A stretch of DNA of 25,931 bases from UBA1181 sp963631545 (GCA_963631545.1 CAVGRN010000026.1:1-25931); one strand, 5' to 3'; positions 8,865 to 17,801 are shown, counted from the stretch's first letter. Program-made: numbers and translations. The notes: generated from the letters alone by a model not told the origin.

Positions 8865-10798
8865 TCTATGGTATTTAACACATCCTGATAAATCTTCACC
8901 GTGTACTTCGCCCTAAGGGATTTCACCCATTCTTCCTCCAAAAAGTTCTGATAATCAGCGGTTACCAATCCCTTGACATCCTCATACGACTGCGGAGCGG
9001 ATAGCACCGCACCACGAACTGCCACAAACGGATAAGCATCATTCTTGTACTCACCCTCGTTAAACACTTTGTAGTCGACCGCCGCATTAGAGCCTTTCGC
9101 CACAAGTCCGCTGGTAATCTTCACTTCTTTCTTACCATCATGGTTATAGTGGTTCCGGATGGAGTCCTTTGCCTCCTCCAAAGTGTTTTCGTTGAGTATC
9201 TTCTCCACCTCGCCGGCTATTTTCTGTGTTTGGCACAAAACAACTACTCCCTTGAACTTTGGTGCTTTCCACGTATAGTTCCCTTTGTGCTCAGCGAAGA
9301 ATCTCTGCAAACCAGCAGTGTCTGCCGCAGCCTTGTTCCAAACTTTCTCACTGCTGATTTCAAACAACAGCAACCCGTCGCTGTACTCGGTTTCCAAATT
9401 GCGGAAATCCACATTTGTCGCCATCAGATAGTCGCGTTCTGCCGCCACCATCTTCCTATAAATATAGGAGTCGAATGTTTTCCTGACGAAATTTTCCTTA
9501 CTCAACTGGTTTGGCTTTCGGTTGGAAAGGTCAATCTTACCCGACTTGACCGCACTCTCGAACGACCCCAACCGACTGTTAAAGAACTTCAGAAAATCAG
9601 ACTGCGGATAGGTGTTGCCTTGGAACGTGTACAGAGGCGCATCATAATTATAAACACTCCGACGCTCCGTTTCACTCATATTCATTAGTTTCTCGAAAAT
9701 GCCCAACGCATCTTCATAAACCTCAACGCCATATTTGTCCTTCATCTTTTCCTCATACACCTGATTGGACATTATGTAACGAGACGATTTCTTCAGTTTG
9801 TTCTCCAATTCCTCTTTGCAGTCGTCAACCGATGTGTAAGGCGTAACCTCCAAAAGTTTGATGATATGAACGCCAAACGCAGTACCCGTCTTGCTCACAT
9901 CGCCAACATTGGTCAATCTTCCGACAGCCGATTCAAACTGTGGCGGATAAATCCCTTGGCCTACAAACCCAAGGACTCCGCCCTTTTCCGCCGTCGTCCT
10001 ATCGTCTGAGAACTCTGCCGCAAGCTTTGAAAAGTCTGCTCCGCCTCTTGCCATCTCATAAAGAGAATCCACACGTTGCGTGTAGTTCTGGCGAGTGTTC
10101 TTTACCAAGATCTGCGCCACTTTGCGGTCTTTGTAGTTGGGTTTATGCTCAAAAACCTTCACGATATGATAACCGAACTCCGTGCGGAAAGGCTTTGAAA
10201 AAGAGCCGACCGGCGTAGAGTAAGCCGCATTTTCAAATTCATATACGGTGGAGAAAACATTCACATAGCCAAGGCTTCCGCCATTCGTCTTTGACGGACA
10301 ATCAGAATACTCTTTTGCAGCCGCCGCGAAATCCTTTCCGTCTTTCAACTCCTTATAGATAGAGTTGATTTTATTCCAAGCCTCGACCGTGTCTTCGCCC
10401 GCTTCCACCTTCACTAAAATATGTGAGGCAAGAACACTTGTTTTTTTGCGTTCAAACGCTTCTTGTAGCAATTGATGTTCTGTTTCCTCATCCCTAAGAT
10501 AAGGCACAATCAATTGATTTTCATACTTTTCCAACTCCGCAAGATACGACTCGTGCGAGTCATAGTCCTGGACCTTCGCCTCAGCCACCTTCAATTTGTA
10601 GTTGACGAACAGGTCAACATACTCAGACAACTTTTTCTTGTCCATAGCAGCGGCGGCGTTATTCTTTTTATAGATGTATTCGAACTCAGATTTCGGGATA
10701 TCCGTACCTGCCACATTCATCAAAATAGGATCCTGCGCACTGACCCCGAGGCTTATCGACGCCGCCAAACACACCGACGGCCAAAAAGAATGTTTCAT
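8861..10798 (-). CDS. Large periplasmic parvulin-type peptidyl-prolyl isomerase (two parvulin domains)
   Basis: 645 aa from the ATG at 10798 (MKHSFWPSVCLAASISLGVSA, a signal peptide). A start at 10813 adds only MQENS. Residues about 24-115 form a SurA/PpiD-like N-terminal chaperone part. Parvulin domain 1 spans about 121-218 (VLASHILVKV, GGSLGYVNVF, FGYHIVKV) and domain 2 about 226-320 (VAQILVKN, KGGVLGFVGQG, FGVHIIKLLEVT). About 300 further residues without a recognised domain follow. It probably assists folding of outer-membrane or T9SS cargo proteins in the periplasm by cis-trans isomerisation of proline bonds. It is the first gene of the block; a -7 box lies about 100 nt upstream, and the stop overlaps the next ATG by 4 bp. 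Confidence 0.87.
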   Translation of the reverse strand: MKHSFWPSVCLAASISLGVSAQDPILMNVAGTDIPKSEFEYIYKKNNAAAAMDKKKLSEYVDLFVNYKLKVAEAKVQDYDSHESYLAELEKYENQLIVPYLRDEETEHQLLQEAFERKKTSVLASHILVKVEAGEDTVEAWNKINSIYKELKDGKDFAAAAKEYSDCPSKTNGGSLGYVNVFSTVYEFENAAYSTPVGSFSKPFRTEFGYHIVKVFEHKPNYKDRKVAQILVKNTRQNYTQRVDSLYEMARGGADFSKLAAEFSDDRTTAEKGGVLGFVGQGIYPPQFESAVGRLTNVGDVSKTGTAFGVHIIKLLEVTPYTSVDDCKEELENKLKKSSRYIMSNQVYEEKMKDKYGVEVYEDALGIFEKLMNMSETERRSVYNYDAPLYTFQGNTYPQSDFLKFFNSRLGSFESAVKSGKIDLSNRKPNQLSKENFVRKTFDSYIYRKMVAAERDYLMATNVDFRNLETEYSDGLLLFEISSEKVWNKAAADTAGLQRFFAEHKGNYTWKAPKFKGVVVLCQTQKIAGEVEKILNENTLEEAKDSIRNHYNHDGKKEVKITSGLVAKGSNAAVDYKVFNEGEYKNDAYPFVAVRGAVLSAPQSYEDVKGLVTADYQNFLEEEWVKSLRAKYTVKIYQDVLNTIE

Positions 10799-10894
10799 AC
10801 TATTTTCCTGCAAGAATTAGTTTTTGAAATTACTCCATTCGCCATTGTTCCAGCACCTGAGGTGCGACAAAAGCAGAAGTAATCTAATAACGTA

Positions 10895-10902
10895 CAAATA
10901 TA
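10895..10902 (-). promoter_or_regulatory. -7 box TATATTTG upstream of the chaperone/OstA operon
   Basis: The minus strand reads TATATTTG, matching TAnnTTTG. A TGTG sequence about 21 nt upstream is only a weak -33 match. The box lies about 97 nt upstream of the first PPIase ATG and just beyond the rplS terminator, so it is the best candidate promoter for the seven-gene block. Confidence 0.45.
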
Positions 10903-10935
10903 GGAAAAATTACGCAGTAGAAACACAGATAAACG

Positions 10936-10961
10936 AAAAAGGGAGGCCAGCAAGACCTCCC
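10936..10961 (-). terminator. Terminator of rplS
   Basis: GGGAGG (10941-10946) pairs with CCTCCC (10956-10961) around a 9-nt loop. On the minus strand the stem is directly followed by TTTTT. It begins about 28 nt after the rplS stop, the usual position for a rho-independent terminator. Confidence 0.75.
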
Positions 10962-10988
10962 CCTATCTTAAAAAGAATCCAGAGCGGA

Positions 10989-11336
10989 TTAACCTCTCTT
11001 CTCCTTGATTCTCGCTTTCTTACCAGTAAGCTCTCTCAAGTAGTACAACTTAGCGCGACGTACTCTACCGATCTTGTTCACTGTCAAAGAATCGATGAAT
11101 GGAGAATCCATTGGGAAAATTCTCTCCACGCCAACTCCACCAGATACCTTACGAACGGTGAAACGCTTCTTCTCTCCGTGTCCGCTGATGCGAATCACAT
11201 CACCACGGAACTGCTGGATACGCTCTTTGTTACCTTCGACAATCTTGTAAGCAACCGTTACAGTGTCTCCACTCTTGAACTTTGGAAGTTCCTTGCCTGC
11301 GGCAAAAGCCTGCTCCGCAACTTTAATTAAATCCAT
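10989..11336 (-). CDS. rplS: 50S ribosomal protein L19
   Basis: 115 aa, the normal length for L19, a protein at the interface of the large and small ribosomal subunits. Conserved segments are clear: FKSGDTVTVAYKIVEG, RIQQFRGDVIRISG, GVGVERIFPMDSPFID, and RRAKLYYLRELTGKKARIKE at the C-terminus. The ATG at 11336 gives MDLIKVAEQAF, the family-typical start; the in-frame ATG 48 nt upstream would add 16 unrelated residues. It is not next to trmD or rimM and appears to be transcribed alone, with its own -7 box and a terminator. Confidence 0.97.
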   Translation of the reverse strand: MDLIKVAEQAFAAGKELPKFKSGDTVTVAYKIVEGNKERIQQFRGDVIRISGHGEKKRFTVRKVSGGVGVERIFPMDSPFIDSLTVNKIGRVRRAKLYYLRELTGKKARIKEKRG

Positions 11337-11412
11337 TTTGTTTATTATTACTGTTTGACATCGTGCAATATTACGAACACCCAAGTTTCATAAGAGATTA
11401 CACAAAACCTCG

Positions 11413-11420
11413 CAAATTTA
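11413..11420 (-). promoter_or_regulatory. -7 box TAAATTTG upstream of rplS
   Basis: The minus strand reads TAAATTTG, matching TAnnTTTG, about 77 nt upstream of the rplS ATG and 35 nt downstream of the leuS stop. No clear -33 TTTG at 19-21 nt. I see no hairpin terminator between leuS and rplS, so read-through from leuS is also possible. Confidence 0.45.
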
Positions 11421-11454
11421 CGATTTTTATTTCATTCTCGGAAAAAACGCCAAA

Positions 11455-14211
11455 CTAAAATACGATATTGACTATCTTTCCTGGAACGACAATCACTTTT
11501 TTGACTGGTTTTCCGTCTAACAACTTCACCGTCTGTGCGTCAGACAGGGCTGTCTTCTCCACCTCATCTTTCGGCATATCGCTTGGCAACGTCAACGAGA
11601 AACGAACCTTTCCGTTGAATGAAATCGGGTATTTAACCTCATTCTCCTTCAAATACGCCTCGTCGTATGCTGGCCATTGAGCATCGCACACGGTGGTGTT
11701 ATGTCCCATTCTATGATACAACTCCTCTGCAACGTGCGGTGCAAAAGGGCAAAGAAGGATGACCAAAGGTTCGAGGATATCCTTCTTGTGGCACTTCAAC
11801 GCTGCCAACTCGCTCACGCAAATCATAAACGCAGCAACGGAGGTGTTATATGAGAAATGCTCTATGTCATACGTTACCTTCTTGATAAGCTTGTGCAGCG
11901 ATTTAAGTTCCTCTTTCGTGGCTTTCTCGTCAGTAACTGCGAAATCATCGCCGTTGAAATACAATGCCCACATTTTCTTCAGGAAACGATGCACACCGTC
12001 AATTCCGTTAGTGTCCCAAGGTTTAGACTGCTCAATCGGTCCGAGGAACATCTCGTACAAACGCAATGTATCTGCGCCATAACGCTCCACAATATCATCC
12101 GGATTAACCACATTGAACATGCTCTTCGACATCTTCTCGACAGCCCAACCGCAGACGTATTTTCCATCCTCAAGGATGAACTCCGCCGTGGCATACTCAG
12201 GGTTCCACTTCTTAAAGGCTTCAATATCAAGGATATCGTTCGACACGATATTCACATCCACATGTATAGGCGTGGTGTCATATTGGTCTTTCAAATTCAA
12301 TGAAACAAAAGTGTTCGTCCCTTTCTGGCGGTACACAAAATTCGATCTACCCTGAATCATTCCTTGGTTGATCAACTTCTGGAACGGCTCGTCCTTCACC
12401 ACATAGCCCAAGTCATAAAGGAATTTATTCCAGAAACGACTGTATATAAGGTGCCCCGTCGCATGCTCGGTTCCGCCCAAATACAAATCAACGTTCTGCC
12501 AATAATCATCGGACTCCTTGCTTACAAGGGCGTTGTCGTTATGTGGATCCATATAGCGCAAGTAGTACGCAGACGACCCAGCGAAGCCAGGCATCGTGTT
12601 CAACTCGTACGGATACCCCTCCGCAGTATGCCAATTCTCAGCGTGTCCCAATGGTGGCTCGCCTTTCTCCGTTGGTTTAAAATCCTTAACCTCAGGCAAT
12701 TCCAAAGGAAGCTGACCCTCTGGCAATGGATAAGGGATTCCATCTTTATAGTAAATCGGGAACGGCTCACCCCAGTAGCGCTGGCGGCTGAAAATAGCGT
12801 CGCGCAAACGGTAGTTCACTTTCACCCGTCCTAAACCTTTTTCCTTCACATATTCTTTCGTCCGTTGGATAGCATCTTTCACGGTCAAGCCATTGAGGAA
12901 CCCAGAGTTTGCCATCACGCCGTCTTTAGCGTCGAAACTTGATTCGCTGACATCGCAACCCTCAATCACAGGGATAATCGGCAGGTTGAATTTCTTAGCA
13001 AAAGCATAGTCGCGCGAGTCGTGGGCAGGAACTGCCATAATTGCACCCGTTCCGTAGCCAGCCAAAACATAGTCGCTCACCCATATTGGAATTTCCTCGT
13101 TCGTGAACGGATTGATGGCATACGCACCCGTGAAAACGCCCGTTACATTTCTATCGGAGACACGCTCACGCTCCGTGCGGCGTTTCACCATATCCAAATA
13201 GGATTGGACTTCGGCTTTACAAGCCTCAGTAGTTACCTTCTGGACGTACTCCGACTCTGGCGCCAAAACCATAAAGGTTACGCCAAAAATCGTGTCCGCC
13301 CTCGTAGTGAAAATGGTGAAACCGTCTGTCTGTCCTTTAATTTTGAAGACAAGTTCCGTTCCCTCGCTACGACCAATCCAGTTGCGTTGCGTTTCCTTCA
13401 GAGAGTCCGTCCAATCAATCGTTTCCAAGCCATCCAACAAACGCTGAGCGTATGCGGAAACCCTCAAACTCCACTGACGCATAACCTTTTGCTCAACGGG
13501 AAAACCGCCACGAATGGAAAGTCCCTCACTGATTTCATCATTGGCAAGCACGCAACCCAACTTAGGGCAGAAGTTGACCATTGTATCAGCCAAATAAGCG
13601 ATACGGTAGTTCATCAGAAGATTTTGCTGATCTTTTTCCGACATTGAATTCCACTCATCCGCAGTAAAAGATTTCTCCTCCGAACAAGCGACATCTAATC
13701 CCTCCGTACCTTTTTTTGAGAAATGATCTATCAAAGATGAAATAGGCTGCGCCTTTTGCAATTTATTGTCGTAATAGGACTTAAACATTTGAATGAAAGC
13801 CCATTGCGTCCATTTATAGAAATCGGGCGAGCAAGTACGCACCTCGCGATCCCAATCGAACGAGAATCCGATTTTATCCAATTGTTCGCGATAATGGTTG
13901 ATGTTATTCTCCGTGGTTACGGCAGGGTGCTGCCCCGTCTGGATGGCATACTGCTCTGCTGGCAATCCGTACGCATCATATCCCATAGGGTGCAAAACAT
14001 TAAAGCCTCGAAGGCGCTTATACCGACTGAAAATATCCGAAGCAATGTAACCAAGCGGATGCCCCACGTGAAGCCCCGCCCCCGAAGGATAAGGGAACAT
14101 ATCCAAAACATAATACTTCGGACGATTCTTGTCTATCTCAACCTTGTAAATCTTATTCTCTTTCCAATATTGACGCCAACGGCTCTCAATGTCATTGAAA
14201 TTATAGTCCAT
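11455..14211 (-). CDS. leuS: Leucyl-tRNA synthetase
   Basis: 918 aa, a class Ia aminoacyl-tRNA synthetase that charges tRNA-Leu with leucine. The HIGH motif appears as HVGH (48-51) within YPSGAGLHVGHPLGY, the KMSKS loop is KMSKS at 693-697, and the CP1 editing domain shows TTRADTIFGVTFMVLAP and GTGAIMAVPAHDSRDYAFA with its conserved Asp. The ATG at 14211 gives MDYNFNDIESRW, typical of the family. A longer reading from 14289 adds 26 hydrophobic residues and would run into the gldN terminator, so I rejected it. A -7 box lies immediately upstream of this ATG. Confidence 0.97.
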   Translation of the reverse strand: MDYNFNDIESRWRQYWKENKIYKVEIDKNRPKYYVLDMFPYPSGAGLHVGHPLGYIASDIFSRYKRLRGFNVLHPMGYDAYGLPAEQYAIQTGQHPAVTTENNINHYREQLDKIGFSFDWDREVRTCSPDFYKWTQWAFIQMFKSYYDNKLQKAQPISSLIDHFSKKGTEGLDVACSEEKSFTADEWNSMSEKDQQNLLMNYRIAYLADTMVNFCPKLGCVLANDEISEGLSIRGGFPVEQKVMRQWSLRVSAYAQRLLDGLETIDWTDSLKETQRNWIGRSEGTELVFKIKGQTDGFTIFTTRADTIFGVTFMVLAPESEYVQKVTTEACKAEVQSYLDMVKRRTERERVSDRNVTGVFTGAYAINPFTNEEIPIWVSDYVLAGYGTGAIMAVPAHDSRDYAFAKKFNLPIIPVIEGCDVSESSFDAKDGVMANSGFLNGLTVKDAIQRTKEYVKEKGLGRVKVNYRLRDAIFSRQRYWGEPFPIYYKDGIPYPLPEGQLPLELPEVKDFKPTEKGEPPLGHAENWHTAEGYPYELNTMPGFAGSSAYYLRYMDPHNDNALVSKESDDYWQNVDLYLGGTEHATGHLIYSRFWNKFLYDLGYVVKDEPFQKLINQGMIQGRSNFVYRQKGTNTFVSLNLKDQYDTTPIHVDVNIVSNDILDIEAFKKWNPEYATAEFILEDGKYVCGWAVEKMSKSMFNVVNPDDIVERYGADTLRLYEMFLGPIEQSKPWDTNGIDGVHRFLKKMWALYFNGDDFAVTDEKATKEELKSLHKLIKKVTYDIEHFSYNTSVAAFMICVSELAALKCHKKDILEPLVILLCPFAPHVAEELYHRMGHNTTVCDAQWPAYDEAYLKENEVKYPISFNGKVRFSLTLPSDMPKDEVEKTALSDAQTVKLLDGKPVKKVIVVPGKIVNIVF

Positions 14212-14228
14212 TAGAAAAAACTTTTTTG

Positions 14229-14236
14229 CAAAATTA
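14229..14236 (-). promoter_or_regulatory. -7 box TAATTTTG upstream of leuS
   Basis: The minus strand reads TAATTTTG, matching TAnnTTTG, 17 nt upstream of the leuS ATG and about 35 nt beyond the gldN terminator T run. The resulting leader would be very short. The -33 box is not convincing. Confidence 0.4.
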
Positions 14237-14270
14237 CAAAAAAGTGTGCGTAACATAAACAACCAAAAAC

Positions 14271-14301
14271 AAAAAAGGGAGAGGTTCAAAGAACCTCCCC
14301 C
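14271..14301 (-). terminator. Terminator of the T9SS operon, after gldN
   Basis: Bases 14277-14286 pair with 14292-14301 in a 10-bp stem around a 5-nt loop. The only non-Watson-Crick pair is a G-U in the minus-strand RNA. The minus strand continues with TTTTTTGTTTTTG. It starts 24 nt after the gldN stop: a textbook rho-independent terminator closing the porP-gldKLMN transcript. Confidence 0.85.
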
Positions 14302-14324
14302 TTATAATTACCGACAAACGTGGA

Positions 14325-15212
14325 TTAATATTCCCACAAGTCATTCTCAAAGTTGAGCAACAATGTTTTAATCTTTTGTTGGTCGCGTCTTACATCCTCA
14401 GCACTTGTGTTATACTCCAACAAGTTTCTGTTGTAGATGTTAGACTCTTTGTAGATGTAACTTGAAAATCTTCTTTTGATAAAAATATCGTCAAACGAAG
14501 GTCTTGCTCCGTTGTTCTTATCGGTGATCAACACCTCAGTCTGAGACAAGAATGGTCTCAAAGTCTCAAACGGAACCCAGAACAAAGGGAACTTCTGAAT
14601 ACCCAAATCCGTTTCCTTCACCATAATTGGGCAGAATGCGATGATACGAGCATTAAAAGTAGAGGTAATCTTATCGAAATACCAAACCTCCTTCACATAA
14701 TACTTAACAATATCACGGTTCGGAACATCACTCTCCTCAACGACGATGACTGAGTCATTCGTCAAAGAGTCTGCCTTGATAGTGTGGATAATCTCGAACT
14801 TGTCAATCAAATCCTTGAAAGAAGTGATATGCTCGTCCGTAAAAATCTCACGGGAATCAAGATACTCATAAACGTTTATCTTGCCATCCTGAACAAGTCT
14901 AAAGATCAAAGAGAAGAAACTTTGTCTGTTATCTTGAGCCTCTTCAGGATAATACAATGGATAATTCATCTTCTCGCGGAGGTCGATAGTTCTGTAGATA
15001 ACCTTCTGCCAGTAGATATCATCCGCACGCGGATTAGGCAACTCGATAGGTTCGAGTCCCTCCTTAGGACCACTTGTTGGCAAGTTAGAAGGGATTTCAG
15101 TAGAAACCTCGCCTAAATCATCGAAGAAGGCGTCCTCTTCAACTTGAGCGTACACTGAATTAACAGCCAAAGCAGCAAAGCCAACAAACAAAAATTTAAA
15201 ATACTTTCTCAT
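14325..15212 (-). CDS. gldN: Type IX secretion system protein GldN/PorN
   Basis: 295 aa with a signal peptide (MRKYFKFLFVGFAALAVNSVYA). The mature part matches the GldN family: DIYWQKVIYRTIDLREKMNY, YYPEE, the region around VWYFDKITSTFNARIIAFCP, and FPLFWVPFETLRPFLS. GldN (PorN) binds the lipoprotein GldK (PorK), together forming the periplasmic ring under the outer membrane that couples the GldLM motor to the secretion pore. It is the last gene of the operon, 35 nt after gldM, and is followed by a strong terminator. Family and order are certain. Confidence 0.95.
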   Translation of the reverse strand: MRKYFKFLFVGFAALAVNSVYAQVEEDAFFDDLGEVSTEIPSNLPTSGPKEGLEPIELPNPRADDIYWQKVIYRTIDLREKMNYPLYYPEEAQDNRQSFFSLIFRLVQDGKINVYEYLDSREIFTDEHITSFKDLIDKFEIIHTIKADSLTNDSVIVVEESDVPNRDIVKYYVKEVWYFDKITSTFNARIIAFCPIMVKETDLGIQKFPLFWVPFETLRPFLSQTEVLITDKNNGARPSFDDIFIKRRFSSYIYKESNIYNRNLLEYNTSAEDVRRDQQKIKTLLLNFENDLWEY

Positions 15213-15247
15213 ATCTTTAAACTTTATCCTAGCAATTCACTCAATAA

Positions 15248-16867
15248 TTACTTAATCTTTACTTCAACTGGAGGCAAAGTACGCTTCAAGTTATCTTGTC
15301 CGATTGCCAACGTGTTAGAGATATAGACAGTCTTGGACTTAGTCATTTCCTTGAACACTTTCTTCTGACGGTCGGTCAATCTCTCGCCATTAGCCTTTTC
15401 AACCAAGGTGTTACCCATTGAGTCGAAGTAGTTCAAAGAGAACTCCAAAACTTTGTACTTAACATCCAAATCGGCATCATCCAATCTTGCAACAACACGG
15501 TCTGCTGTAAGCAAAATGTTCTTTGCAATAGCCTTACCACCTTTGAAATAATCCTTACCACCTGCGGTGCCTTTAATCTCAAGCATTGCCAATGGATCTG
15601 GCAACTTCTTAACACGGAACTCCTTCTTAGCGATAGCCGTGTTCTTTCCTGCAACATTAGCACTGACAGAGATAATACAAGGAGTACCTACAACCGCTGG
15701 CTTGATGACCCAACCCTTACCAGTCTTAGACTGCGACTTGCAGTTAGAAACTGAGATTGAGATATCACTCTGTGCGCAACCTGGAACAGATACACTGACA
15801 GGGTTCTCAAAACCGGCATAGAGGACATTCATAAGGTCAGCAGATACGGTAGCAGTTGGTTCGCCCACCATATACTCACCCATAAATGGATAACGTACTT
15901 TGGTACCATCTTTCTTGGTCAAAACCATCTCACCAGTATACTTCTGAGGACCAGCGGATGTACAGTTCATCTCATACAAATCACTCTCCATTGGTTTGCC
16001 ATTGATGAAGATCTCAGGCTTCTTAGTAGAGTCGGTAGCGGCCAAGACAATCTGAGCAGAATACTTGTTACCACGCATCACATACGAAGTAGCAGCGATA
16101 GGCAACGCCTGAATCTTGTTCACACGGAAATCTCCTGCGTCCATTGCACCGATCAAGTATGCCAAAGCATTACCCTCGGCGATCTTTACGTCGTTTTGAA
16201 TTTTGTTCAAAACAGCCAAAGTCGCAATAGCAGGCATATCCTCAAAGATAGCTGAGTACCAAGTACGAGTTTCGCCATCCTTAGACTTAATCTTTTCGGT
16301 AGCAAAAGTCTCGTTAATTTGGCTCACAGTTGTGGCATTGGTATCAATGGTAGCCATAAACTCACGATACTCTTTCATCTTATCCTCAAGCACCTGACCA
16401 TTGACTTTCTTAGTGGCCTCGTCTTTCTCCACCAAACCAATCTGGCTAGCGATGTTCAAATCACCATGCTTGCTTGGATCAAGCTCGTCATCATACTCCT
16501 TACCATTAACCGTGATTTTTTTAGCGTCAGCGTAGCCGCCACCATTCACAGTAGTGATAATTTTGCACTCCAACTCCTTCACATACTCAATGAAAGCATC
16601 AGATTGAGCGATAACGCTATCAATTTTCGGCTTCATTTTGAGAGCCTTGATTGAGTCTGAGTGGCTCAAACCATCAAACTGGCCAACCAAGCCGTCTACT
16701 TTGCTTCCGCTGATCAAAATACTCTTCTTCATAGAGTCGTTCACCAGCGCATATCCATTCAAGATTTGGGCAGACACGTTCAATGCAAGCATTGCGGTCA
16801 ACACCAAGTACATCATGGATATCATCTTCTGTCTCGGGGTTTCCGGACAATTTTTCGCTCCACCCAT
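15248..16867 (-). CDS. gldM: Type IX secretion system / gliding motor subunit GldM/PorM
   Basis: 539 aa. The N-terminal cytoplasmic stub and single membrane helix (about 15-36, with PRQKMISMMYLVLTAMLALN) are diagnostic of GldM. The rest is a long periplasmic arm with helical and Ig-like domains (for example AAKK-like linkers, VSVPGCAQSDISISVSN, VIKPAVVGTPCIISV). GldM dimers sit inside a GldL pentamer and transmit proton-driven rotation across the periplasm to the GldK-GldN ring. The start MGGAKNCPETPR is the family-typical one. It follows gldL by 50 nt, the widest gap in the operon, and that gap is enclosed by an inverted repeat. Confidence 0.96.
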   Translation of the reverse strand: MGGAKNCPETPRQKMISMMYLVLTAMLALNVSAQILNGYALVNDSMKKSILISGSKVDGLVGQFDGLSHSDSIKALKMKPKIDSVIAQSDAFIEYVKELECKIITTVNGGGYADAKKITVNGKEYDDELDPSKHGDLNIASQIGLVEKDEATKKVNGQVLEDKMKEYREFMATIDTNATTVSQINETFATEKIKSKDGETRTWYSAIFEDMPAIATLAVLNKIQNDVKIAEGNALAYLIGAMDAGDFRVNKIQALPIAATSYVMRGNKYSAQIVLAATDSTKKPEIFINGKPMESDLYEMNCTSAGPQKYTGEMVLTKKDGTKVRYPFMGEYMVGEPTATVSADLMNVLYAGFENPVSVSVPGCAQSDISISVSNCKSQSKTGKGWVIKPAVVGTPCIISVSANVAGKNTAIAKKEFRVKKLPDPLAMLEIKGTAGGKDYFKGGKAIAKNILLTADRVVARLDDADLDVKYKVLEFSLNYFDSMGNTLVEKANGERLTDRQKKVFKEMTKSKTVYISNTLAIGQDNLKRTLPPVEVKIK

Positions 16868-16870
16868 AGT

Positions 16871-16921
16871 ATAAACTAAATTAAATTAATTAAACGTCTG
16901 AAAATTAACTCTATAGTTTAT
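16871..16921. repeat. 8-bp inverted repeat spanning the gldL-gldM junction
   Basis: ATAAACTA (16871-16878) and TAGTTTAT (16914-16921) are exact reverse complements with 35 nt between them. They enclose the intergenic region, and the right arm covers the gldL stop codon. The arms are A+T-rich, so a stable RNA hairpin is uncertain. Confidence 0.4.
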
Positions 16922-17757
16922 CTAAGGGTCATAGCGTTAAGCATATTTCCGTAAACTTTGTTCAAACTTTGCATTTGAGAACTCAAGATAGCCACTTGTT
17001 TCTTGTACTCCTCTACATCAGCGGCAGAGCTGTTCAAAGAAGACTCGATGGTCTTAACAGCAGAAGACAAAGTCTTCATAGCCTCGTTCTGCTCGTTAAC
17101 AGACTTAACCTGCAACTCGAAAACAGAGTTGATAGTAGAGATGTTCTTGTTGATACCGTCGATCTGAGCAGCGAAGTTCTGAGAACCTTGTGATGCAGAA
17201 CCGATGCTCTGAGCGATGCTTTGGTAAGAAGAAACCAAAGAGTCTGAAGAGTCCTTCAAGTTCTTCTGAGAAGAAGCAAATGCGCCAGCAGCAGCAGATG
17301 CAGCCTCCAAGTTCTTAGTGTAAGACTCTGAAACAGCTGCAGCGGAAGAAAGGTCGCTCAACTGACCTGCGGTTTCATTCAACTTCTGGATTCCACCAGT
17401 CAACTTAGACATCTCAGTGTTAACCAAGTTGCGGACCTCTTGGATTTGAGGCAAAGTCTTGTCCTCTTCCTCTTTCTTGTCCTTGTTTTTCTTGCCAGAA
17501 GGAGCAGCGTGCTCATCGTCAGCAGCCAACTCTGGATAAACCAAAGCCCAGTTGAACTCCTTGTGAGGCTTGTCGAATGCTGAGAGAGCGAAAAGGAACG
17601 CCTCAACGAGCATACCAGCAGTCAACACGAAACCTGCACCTGGCCAGTGCATAATCTTAAACAAGGCACCAATAATTACGACTGATGCACCCAAACCATA
17701 AGCCAAACCAGTGAACTTCTGATAAGCTGGTGATGATTGAATTTCTGAAAATCCCAT
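16918..17757 (-). CDS. gldL: Type IX secretion system / gliding motor subunit GldL/PorL
   Basis: 279 aa. Two N-terminal membrane helices (about 17-35 and 41-61) carry the family signature: AYGLGASVVIIGALFKIMHW and LVEAFLFALSAF. Tyr20, Lys34, His37 and Glu52 line up by eye with Tyr13, Lys27, His30 and Glu49 of Flavobacterium johnsoniae GldL, residues implicated in proton flow; the helix-helix loop is about four residues shorter here. After a charged linker (SGKKNKDKKEEEDK) the C-terminal part is long coiled-coil, rich in Ser, Ala, Gln and Lys. GldL forms the inner-membrane pentamer around two GldM helices and converts proton-motive force into rotation for T9SS secretion. Confidence 0.95.
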   Translation of the reverse strand: MGFSEIQSSPAYQKFTGLAYGLGASVVIIGALFKIMHWPGAGFVLTAGMLVEAFLFALSAFDKPHKEFNWALVYPELAADDEHAAPSGKKNKDKKEEEDKTLPQIQEVRNLVNTEMSKLTGGIQKLNETAGQLSDLSSAAAVSESYTKNLEAASAAAGAFASSQKNLKDSSDSLVSSYQSIAQSIGSASQGSQNFAAQIDGINKNISTINSVFELQVKSVNEQNEAMKTLSSAVKTIESSLNSSAADVEEYKKQVAILSSQMQSLNKVYGNMLNAMTLR

Positions 17758-17801
17758 TTTGATTCTGTATTAAGTTAATATTTATGTTTATTGTTTCTGA
17801 A

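Noticed and set aside
13021..13647. Plus-strand open frame of about 208 codons opposite leuS
   Set aside because: It lies wholly antisense to conserved LeuS coding sequence and shows no domain or start signal.
14212..14289. Longer leuS start at 14289
   Set aside because: The added 26 residues are hydrophobic, unlike LeuS, and would be encoded through the gldN terminator and the leuS -7 box.
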